5,401 nt of DNA, from positions 1 to 5,401 of the forward strand of contig DPKX01000162.1 in the NCBI GenBank assembly GCA_003542295.1, written 5' to 3'. Shown piece after piece: positions 1-4,195 of the stretch. Positions within the stretch are counted from its first letter, which is position 1, and each line of letters opens with the position of its first letter. The stretch is from Candidatus Atribacter hydrocarboniphilus. Lineage in GTDB: Bacteria > Atribacterota > Atribacteria > Atribacterales > Atribacteraceae. Position numbers and translations under genes: made by a program. The notes under the pieces are model-generated. The model was not told the DNA's origin. It saw nothing but the letters and a program-made list of their open reading frames with translations, and did no database searches.

Positions 1-138
1 GATATCCCCATCCTCAACGTGGGCCCTCTCGGGCGGGACGCCCACAAGAGCACCGAGCGCGTCCATCTCCCTTACCTCCTCGACGAACTTCCCTCTCTTC
101 TGGAAGTGGCCATGGCCGAGGCAGCGGCCTTTCGCTGA
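1..138 (+). CDS. C-terminal end of a probable RocB-like M20-family peptidase (partial)
   Basis: Frame 1 is open from the left edge to a TGA at 136-138 and gives 45 residues; the start lies outside the window. The segment NVGPLGRDAHKSTERV followed by HLPYLLDELPSLLE resembles the C-terminus of RocB-like members of the M20 metallopeptidase family, where a GPxGxDAHxxTERV motif near the end carries a conserved histidine. These enzymes are predicted cytoplasmic zinc deacylases or peptidases linked to amino-acid or arginine breakdown. This is recognition by motif only, on a short fragment, so the family is likely but not certain. The gene is GC-rich, unlike the gvp genes beside it, and points towards them (convergent). 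It has no evident functional link to gas vesicles and probably marks the downstream border of the cluster. Confidence 0.6.
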   Translation, partial: DIPILNVGPLGRDAHKSTERVHLPYLLDELPSLLEVAMAEAAAFR

Positions 139-144
139 AAGGCC
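126..144 (+). other. Small perfect hairpin over the stop codon of the plus-strand gene
   Basis: GGCCTTT (126-132) and AAAGGCC (138-144) form a perfect 7-bp stem with a 5-nt loop CGCTG, spanning the TGA stop. No T-run follows, so it is not a classical terminator by itself. It might protect the 3' end or help the larger stem-loop downstream. It could also be chance. Confidence 0.3.
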
Positions 145-196
145 CATGGGCGATACGCGAAACATCCGATGACACCCACAGACCAGCCAAAACGGC

Positions 197-231
197 ACAA
201 CGGGGCTCTCAAAAACGGAGAGCCCCGTTGT
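197..231. terminator. Convergent stem-loop, probable bidirectional terminator
   Basis: The arms at 197-210 (ACAACGGGGCTCTC) and 218-231 (GAGAGCCCCGTTGT) are perfect inverted complements: 14 bp around a 7-nt loop. The stem lies between the 3' ends of the plus-strand peptidase fragment (stop 138) and the minus-strand gvpO (stop 271), where a shared terminator is expected. The T-tract is poor on both sides. On the minus strand a TTTT occurs a few bases past the stem, and on the plus strand there is none. Stem strength and position make termination likely; efficiency cannot be judged. Nothing else is visible in the 132-bp gap between the two genes. Confidence 0.75.
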
Positions 232-270
232 TGGATAAGCCGATATATAAATAAATTTACCGAAAATTAT

Positions 271-525
271 CTATTCAATATCCGTATTACCTCTATAACG
301 CAAGTTTTTTCGTTCAAATGAAATCAATCCTCCATTTTCGTCGAGAAATACATCGTAACGACCCAACACATCCATCGTTTCCGGTATGGATTTACGCTCA
401 AGCCCTTCGACAGACACAACCCATTGACCATCCATCCTAGAAACTCCCACCACTCTCTCTACAGAAAGTTGAGCTAAAAGAGAAAGATCTTCTCTGGCTT
501 TTTTAATAGCCTCTTCAGCATTCAT
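271..525 (-). CDS. gvpO: Gas vesicle protein GvpO
   Basis: This is a small, single-domain GvpO-family protein of 84 aa. The family signature is clear: VVGVSRMDGQWVVSVEGLE, then a segment with the order IPETMDVLGRYDVFLDENGGL, then a basic tail FERKNLRYRGN. In haloarchaea GvpO is an accessory protein needed for vesicle formation; its biochemical role is unsettled. The chosen start is the ATG at 525, because GGGAAGTGA (minus strand, 531-539) sits at the right distance from it. A GTG at 534 (87 aa) is in frame but directly abuts that Shine-Dalgarno and is unlikely. The gene is last in the operon, 31 nt after the preceding stop, and is followed by the convergent stem-loop. Confidence 0.9.
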   Translation of the reverse strand: MNAEEAIKKAREDLSLLAQLSVERVVGVSRMDGQWVVSVEGLERKSIPETMDVLGRYDVFLDENGGLISFERKNLRYRGNTDIE

Positions 526-530
526 GATTT

Positions 531-539
531 TCACTTCCC
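531..539 (-). promoter_or_regulatory. Ribosome binding site deciding the gvpO start
   Basis: The minus strand reads GGGAAGTGA, a near match to AGGAGGTGA. The GGGAAG core is 8 nt before the ATG at 525, normal spacing. The alternative GTG at 532-534 overlaps this site and so cannot use it. Confidence 0.6.
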
Positions 540-556
540 GTCGTTATATTTACATT

Positions 557-1120
557 TCAAGCTATAGATTTAATCCTATCTTCTAAGACAGATTTGATTT
601 TAAGCATATCACGAGAACGCAACAAGAATGAACCACCTGACATAAGAGAGAAATCCATGACATCCATTTCCAAACCACCTTCATCTTTCTTTTTAGTTAC
701 ATTAAATATATTTACATCCGACAGAAAACATCTCAATATGACATTTTTAGAGTTGTTTTGGGAAACAATTAGTTCGTTAGATGTAATACAAAGAAATCCT
801 GATTTCCAATTTTCATAAGGACAATTATTTTTTAGTATAGAAACAAATGTTTTAAAAAAGACTTTTTCATTCAAATTTAAAATAAGTTTATTTTTTTCTG
901 TTTCTTCAATGGCATATGCCCTTTGAGCTTCATCCCAATCATTCCATATGCCATAACGAAGCATTGTCTCCATTCCAGCAATGCAAGCCTTAAGACTTAA
1001 TCCCAGCAAAGGAATTCCAGCAACATGAATAATTATATCAGCATGAAGAATAAGTCCTTTATCTAGGATTCTCTCTAACAAATCAACCAAAGTTGCATCA
1101 CAATCTCTAGTAGGCTTCAT
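557..1120 (-). CDS. GvpA-family (GvpJ/M-like) gas vesicle protein fused to a PH/GRAM-like domain
   Basis: This 187-aa protein has two parts. Residues 1-70 are a clear GvpA-family domain: MKPTRDCDATLVDLLERILD, then KGLILHADIIIHVAGIPLLG and GMETMLRYG. The MKPTR start and GMETML resemble the minor shell proteins GvpJ/GvpM more than GvpA itself. Residues from about 79 to 187 are not part of the usual family. They read as a bacterial PH/GRAM-like beta-barrel: an LNLNEKV entry, GFLCITSNELIVS (compare GxLxLTxxRLxF), FLSDVNIFNV (compare ixlxdIxxv), and a final GGSFLLRSRD strand before a helix, LKIKSVLEDRI. GvpJ/M proteins are usually about 70-110 aa, so this is long. The extension is far more AT-rich than the GvpA part. 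The start ATG has only a weak GGAA-type Shine-Dalgarno and lies 9 nt after the previous stop, suggesting translational coupling. The GvpA assignment is firm; the PH/GRAM assignment is inferred from pattern. Confidence 0.88.
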   Translation of the reverse strand: MKPTRDCDATLVDLLERILDKGLILHADIIIHVAGIPLLGLSLKACIAGMETMLRYGIWNDWDEAQRAYAIEETEKNKLILNLNEKVFFKTFVSILKNNCPYENWKSGFLCITSNELIVSQNNSKNVILRCFLSDVNIFNVTKKKDEGGLEMDVMDFSLMSGGSFLLRSRDMLKIKSVLEDRIKSIA

Positions 1121-1129
1121 ACTAACGCT

Positions 1130-1966
1130 TTATTCCACGCAACTAGAACTAATACTCCGAGAAATTCCACTTATATCACCAACAAAGCTATAAAGCGGCC
1201 AAGGACCCGTAAATCTGACAGAAAAACTATCATATAATTTTATTTCATCCAAAAAATTACCTAAACCGTCAATTTTATCGTTATCAACCATACAGGACAG
1301 GTTTGATATCATTTTAGACGAAGCATCAGTTTTTTTAGGCTTTTCTATTACAATTTCACTACAGTAAGACAAAACTTTATTATAAAAATAATCAGAAAAT
1401 TTATTTATTTCAATTAAAACTTCATCCTTAATGGCCTTATCTAGTTTTTGTTTATACATATAAGCAACTCCCGGAGACTTCAAATCAATATCTTGCTTTA
1501 ATTTAAGTAGATATTTATTTTCAAAAGCTATTTTATTTTCCAAGGCATCAGTTGCACAAAAAAGCTGGACAACATATTCATTTTTATTTTTAAATCTACG
1601 CATCATGCAGGTTAGAGATTCTTGCTCTTCTTGAAGCCATTTTAATATTACATGATCAGAAGAAAGCTCTCCCTGAGCGCAGACAATCGTATCAAAACTA
1701 ACAGGGACAACACAATCAAACACCTTACTCGCTTCATCGAGCACTCGATGATGATCCATCACCCACGCTCGAACTGAATCCGCCTCTGCCGATCGATAAG
1801 GCTGCGGAAGACAATCATGAACGATAGCGCATAAATCCCCGGAGATAATCATGCGAACCGGTTTGCCACCAATCCCCAAAGAAGTGAAAGACACTCTCTC
1901 CAAAATCAAGGCAAGACCATAAACGTACCTCCCATCCTCTTCAAAAGGTGGAAAAACCTTCTCCAT
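1130..1966 (-). CDS. gvpF/L: GvpF/GvpL family gas vesicle protein (second copy)
   Basis: This 278-aa protein has the spaced motifs of the GvpF/L family: RYVYGLAL (13-20), GGKPVRMIISGDLCAIVHD (33-51, matching the usual 'vyxixxgxlaAVVS'), VVPVSFDTI (86-94, matching 'vLPvrFGtv'), GVAYMYKQKL (166-175), and the C-terminal signature VRFTGPWPLYSFV (250-262). GvpF/L proteins are cytoplasmic assembly factors; GvpF is found in vesicles and binds GvpA in known systems. Its length is at the upper end of normal. It differs strongly from the other GvpF/L at 3425-4183, so this is an old paralogue pair rather than a recent duplication. The start ATG has a GAGGGGG Shine-Dalgarno 8 nt upstream, and no other in-frame start exists before an upstream TAG at 2024-2026. 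The first 280 or so bases are much richer in GC than the rest. The gene follows gvpK after a 71-nt gap, the largest within the operon. Confidence 0.92.
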   Translation of the reverse strand: MEKVFPPFEEDGRYVYGLALILERVSFTSLGIGGKPVRMIISGDLCAIVHDCLPQPYRSAEADSVRAWVMDHHRVLDEASKVFDCVVPVSFDTIVCAQGELSSDHVILKWLQEEQESLTCMMRRFKNKNEYVVQLFCATDALENKIAFENKYLLKLKQDIDLKSPGVAYMYKQKLDKAIKDEVLIEINKFSDYFYNKVLSYCSEIVIEKPKKTDASSKMISNLSCMVDNDKIDGLGNFLDEIKLYDSFSVRFTGPWPLYSFVGDISGISRSISSSCVE

Positions 1967-1974
1967 CGCCAGCG

Positions 1975-1981
1975 CCCCCTC
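1975..1981 (-). promoter_or_regulatory. Ribosome binding site of the second gvpF/L
   Basis: GAGGGGG on the minus strand ends 8 nt before the ATG at 1966. It supports this start, and it overlaps the TGA of a possible 13-codon leader ORF. Confidence 0.55.
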
Positions 1982-2021
1982 ATTCAGACAAAAAAGGCCC
2001 TGTCCTCCATGGCAAACCCAT
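1980..2021 (-). other. Possible 13-codon leader ORF in the gvpK-gvpF/L gap
   Basis: In the 71-nt gap the minus strand has ATG at 2021-2019 and TGA at 1982-1980, encoding MGLPWRTGPFLSE. A GAGG lies 8 nt before the ATG, and the stop overlaps the Shine-Dalgarno of the downstream gvpF/L. The start codon lies in a small hairpin made of two CCATGG palindromes (2007-2012 and 2018-2023) around a 5-nt loop. Translation of such a leader could couple gvpK and gvpF/L expression, but an ORF this short is easily chance. The gap otherwise shows no convincing promoter. Confidence 0.15.
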
Positions 2022-2037
2022 GGCTAAAGCCTCATCT

Positions 2038-2352
2038 TTATCTATCAATCTCATCACGCCAACGCTCTGGATTCACAATACGATCCAAAACGTCACCAAC
2101 CACTTGATCCAATCCATCGCGCACAGCTTGAACCGACTCAACAAGGTCATTATCCTTTTTGATTTCTTCTAGAGCAATTTCAAGCTCCATTAAAGCCTCT
2201 CCAAGACGCTCACACTCTGCCTCTCGGATAGAGCCTTCATCCATTCTTTTAACGGCTTCAATTTTAAGAGCATCGCGAATGACTTCAACAAGAGCTACGA
2301 CCAACCCCAACAACCCCTGCTTCAAATTTCCTTCGTCAATATTAAGAGACAT
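2038..2352 (-). CDS. gvpK: Gas vesicle protein GvpK
   Basis: This 104-aa protein matches GvpK throughout: LKQGLLGLVVALVEVIRDAL (10-29), then the characteristic IEAVKRMDEGSI and ERLGEALMELEIALEEIK, then SVQAVRDGLDQVVGDVLDRI. It is mostly helical and soluble, of normal family length. GvpK is a conserved accessory protein in bacterial gas vesicle clusters; its precise assembly step is not established. The start ATG at 2352 has an ideal AAGGAG 6 nt upstream. That Shine-Dalgarno lies in the last codons of the preceding gene, whose stop is only 3 nt before the ATG, so the two genes are almost certainly co-translated. Base composition is intermediate between the AT-rich gvp genes and the GC-rich flanks. 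Confidence 0.95.
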   Translation of the reverse strand: MSLNIDEGNLKQGLLGLVVALVEVIRDALKIEAVKRMDEGSIREAECERLGEALMELEIALEEIKKDNDLVESVQAVRDGLDQVVGDVLDRIVNPERWRDEIDR

Positions 2353-2355
2353 TAA

Positions 2356-2796
2356 TTACTCCTTGTCAAGCGTTATCTTCAACACACCATTCCTATATTC
2401 AATTATATGAGACATTTCGTTTGGTATTCTAGGGACGACGTTCACGGATGCGATTAAAGTAATTTTATTCCCTTCAGAATATATATCCATACATGAAAAT
2501 TCTTTATTTAATCCTATCTCATCCACAAACCACCACTGGAAAAACCATTGCTTACCGTCACACGGATCTATTTTTGATTCTTTAAAAACAATAATGGAGT
2601 ATCCTAATATTTTTTCAGAATTTGTATTTATTATATGTTTTATTCTATAAATTATCTCAAAGTCATTCCTACAGCTTAAATCCCGTCTAAGATCCACTAT
2701 GCTTGCATGACGTCTCCACCAAACGTCCAGCAGCAAAATTTTGCTTATTGAATCTATGGAATCCAACAAGTCAGATAAAAAATTCCTGTTGTCCAT
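2356..2796 (-). CDS. Hypothetical gas-vesicle cluster protein with a shortened Hsp20/GvpH-like tail
   Basis: I do not recognise this 146-aa protein as a whole. Residues 1-97 show no known motif, but include an aromatic cluster QWFFQWWF (83-90) and a hydrophobic helix near 15-30. Residues 98-146 resemble the two ends of an alpha-crystallin (Hsp20) domain: FSCMDIYSEGNKITLIASV corresponds to the first strands ('xxVDVYExxdxxxvxaxlPGV'), and IIEYRNGVLKITLDKE to the last ('axYkNGVLxvxLPK'). The middle of the domain (about 40-50 residues) is missing. GvpH of other clusters is an Hsp20-like chaperone, and the gene sits where gvpH would be plausible, so a divergent GvpH is my best guess. The start ATG lies 8 nt after the preceding stop with no clear Shine-Dalgarno, so translation probably depends on the upstream gene. 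The gene is very AT-rich. No signal peptide or membrane segment is evident. Confidence 0.7.
   Translation of the reverse strand: MDNRNFLSDLLDSIDSISKILLLDVWWRRHASIVDLRRDLSCRNDFEIIYRIKHIINTNSEKILGYSIIVFKESKIDPCDGKQWFFQWWFVDEIGLNKEFSCMDIYSEGNKITLIASVNVVPRIPNEMSHIIEYRNGVLKITLDKE
2359..2364 (-). promoter_or_regulatory. Ribosome binding site of gvpK
   Basis: AAGGAG on the minus strand, 6 nt before the gvpK ATG, is embedded in the final codons of the upstream gene. It is one of the strongest Shine-Dalgarno sites in the cluster. Confidence 0.7.
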
Positions 2797-2804
2797 ATTT
2801 AAAT

Positions 2805-3185
2805 TTAATCTACGATAGCAATGGATTCTTCGTTTTTATCCAACAAAGACTCTCTAGCCCTGGCACTGACCCATCCGCACCAAGGACAACATTTCGACAA
2901 AAGCTCTTCCGTAAAAACTCGCTTTCCGCACTGAGGACATGTTTCCTTGCCTTTTTGCGCTTCTTTCCAGGCATCTGTATTGTAATTTGTTCCACTTGGA
3001 AATTCCAATCCATAATGAGCCGCAGTTTCGAAAGAAGCTAAAGCAGCTCGTATCTTTATTCCAAGCAATTCAACACCTGCTACAGACACGCAAATATCGG
3101 CATTGATAACTAAACCCTTATCTAAAACACGGTCGATAACATCGACCAGCGTCGAACTTGCCTCTCGTGTGGGTTGCATAGACAT
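2805..3185 (-). CDS. GvpA-family gas vesicle protein with a C-terminal zinc ribbon
   Basis: This 126-aa protein begins with a GvpA-family domain (residues 1-60): STLVDVIDRVLDKGLVINAD, then ICVSVAGVELLGIKIRAALA and SFETAAHYG. The VIDRVLDKG and VAGVELLGI segments are classic shell-protein motifs. From about residue 80 a second element follows: CPQCGK (83-88) and CCPWCGW (99-105). The pairs C83/C86 and C100/C103 (C99 is an extra cysteine) form two CPxCG-type knuckles, typical of a zinc ribbon that binds one zinc ion. GvpA-family proteins normally end soon after the first domain. The protein is therefore unlikely to be the main shell protein, and may be a nucleator, adaptor or minor component. 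The start at 3185 is preferred over the Met at 3179 because AGAGGTGAG lies 8 nt before it. It follows gvpG by 9 nt. Confidence 0.9.
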   Translation of the reverse strand: MSMQPTREASSTLVDVIDRVLDKGLVINADICVSVAGVELLGIKIRAALASFETAAHYGLEFPSGTNYNTDAWKEAQKGKETCPQCGKRVFTEELLSKCCPWCGWVSARARESLLDKNEESIAIVD

Positions 3186-3193
3186 CGACCGTT

Positions 3194-3202
3194 CTCACCT
3201 CT
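3194..3202 (-). promoter_or_regulatory. Ribosome binding site of the zinc-ribbon GvpA-family gene
   Basis: AGAGGTGAG on the minus strand is 8 nt before the ATG at 3185 and contains the gvpG stop codon TGA. It favours the first of two near Met codons (3185 rather than 3179). Confidence 0.65.
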
Positions 3203-3431
3203 CAGCCTTTATTTTTTTTAATCTTTCTATTAGATCATTTTCGAGTTCATCGTATTCATTTTCACTCAAGTTTCCATCTTCCAATGATTTTTGAATTTCT
3301 TTAAGCCTAGCTCTAATGGCATCTTCTGTCATCAGGCCTTCCTTATCTATTTCTTTTTTAATGGCAAGAATAATTTCTTTCGACAAAATAACGGGGATAC
3401 CTATGAAAATATCTTTTATTAAACCTAACAT
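3195..3431 (-). CDS. gvpG: Gas vesicle protein GvpG
   Basis: This 78-aa protein fits the GvpG family in length and pattern: a hydrophobic start (MLGLIKDIFIGIPVILSKEI), then AIKKEIDKEGLMTEDAIRARL, then KEIQKSLEDGNLSENEYDEL and a charged helical end ENDLIERLKKIK. The 'ixxxLxxLqxxLExGeIsExEYdxxExxLleRL' arrangement is diagnostic. GvpG is a small cytoplasmic assembly protein that works with GvpF/L-type proteins in known systems. The ATG lies inside the last codons of the upstream gvpF/L, overlapping by 7 nt, and has no good Shine-Dalgarno. Its translation is therefore probably coupled to that gene. Confidence 0.92.
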   Translation of the reverse strand: MLGLIKDIFIGIPVILSKEIILAIKKEIDKEGLMTEDAIRARLKEIQKSLEDGNLSENEYDELENDLIERLKKIKAER

Positions 3432-4183
3432 GGTTTTTTAAAATAATTCATTTCCACATTCAAAAACGTATAGGGAGGCAGAGGAGCAATACACTTAAAA
3501 TTAAATTTATTATTATACTTTTCATCCAACTTATGGATTGATTTTATAAAATCGTCTTTATCGGCTTTTTTTACAAGAAATGAGGCGTTTAGCACATTTT
3601 CTATACCAGATTCAGAGTCTTTATGGCTATCAAGAGCTATATTTTTGAAATAACCATATATATCATCAGAATAAATATTTCTTTTGTCTAGAAGCAATGA
3701 TTCTACTAATTTGCCAGCATCTATTTTAATATTTTGTTTTTCTAACAAAGAAGATGTTTTATTAATTTTAGATTTAATTTTAACTATTTCCTTGTTGTTG
3801 ACTTCAATTTCTTTTATTTCTGAGTTATAATCCCAATAAACCTTGACAACCACCTCAATGACGCCTGATAACCGATTTATTTCATTGACTATGGATTCTT
3901 TGCTTTTTTGCAGTAAATCCATCATTTCATTCTTGGATGCAAGTACACCAAATCCTGCTGGGAGTAAAGTGTATTTATCCATCAAAAATTCTTGCACGGT
4001 CGCGTGTGTGGAAATATTTTTCCTGGTCGGATATATTTCATCGTTACCAAAGTCACTGACAACAGCAGAAATTTTATCTATACTAATAGAATAAACTTTT
4101 GAATTATTAATACCAATTACATCAAAAATCTTAAAATCAGGCTCATTTATAATACCATAAAAATATTTATTTTTAATATTCAT
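3425..4183 (-). CDS. gvpF/L: GvpF/GvpL family gas vesicle protein (first copy)
   Basis: This 252-aa protein of normal GvpF/L length carries the motifs YFYGII (7-12), KVYSISIDKISAVVSDFG (29-46), LLPAGFGVL (73-81, matching 'vLPvrFGtv'), EVVVKVYWDY (110-119), VLNASFLV (197-204) and PLPPYTFLNVE (234-244, matching 'GPWPPYSFV'). GPWPPYSFV is altered to APLPPYTFL and the charged middle is very lysine- and asparagine-rich, so this is a diverged member. As a cytoplasmic assembly factor it would act with GvpG, encoded immediately downstream with a 7-nt overlap; this pairing is common in gvp clusters. The start has AGAGG 7 nt upstream, within the end of the ATPase gene, whose stop is only 4 nt away. The gene is strongly AT-rich. 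GvpF and GvpL cannot be told apart from this sequence alone. Confidence 0.92.
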   Translation of the reverse strand: MNIKNKYFYGIINEPDFKIFDVIGINNSKVYSISIDKISAVVSDFGNDEIYPTRKNISTHATVQEFLMDKYTLLPAGFGVLASKNEMMDLLQKSKESIVNEINRLSGVIEVVVKVYWDYNSEIKEIEVNNKEIVKIKSKINKTSSLLEKQNIKIDAGKLVESLLLDKRNIYSDDIYGYFKNIALDSHKDSESGIENVLNASFLVKKADKDDFIKSIHKLDEKYNNKFNFKCIAPLPPYTFLNVEMNYFKKPC

Positions 4184-4187
4184 AAAA

Positions 4188-4195
4188 TCACCTCT
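4188..4195 (-). promoter_or_regulatory. Ribosome binding site of the first gvpF/L, overlapping the ATPase stop
   Basis: AGAGGTGA on the minus strand includes the TGA of the AAA+ ATPase gene and is followed by TTTT and the ATG at 4183. The arrangement implies translational coupling of the ATPase and gvpF/L, and so membership of one operon. Confidence 0.65.

Noticed and set aside
197..231. CRISPR repeat or transposon end
   Set aside because: The inverted repeat occurs once, lies between two convergent genes and has terminator geometry. No repeated copies, transposase or target duplications are visible.
594..818. 74-codon plus-strand frame opposite the PH/GRAM-like extension
   Set aside because: I considered it because the extension is unusual. 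The minus-strand frame is continuous with the GvpA domain and has a PH-like pattern, while the plus-strand product has none.
2810..3013. 67-codon minus-strand frame inside the zinc-ribbon GvpA gene
   Set aside because: It is the same strand in another frame. The overlapping frame carries the GvpA domain and paired CxxC motifs, so this is a shadow.
2703..3041. 112-codon plus-strand frame opposite the zinc-ribbon gene
   Set aside because: It runs antisense across two convincing minus-strand genes, has no recognisable motif and no ribosome binding site that stands out.
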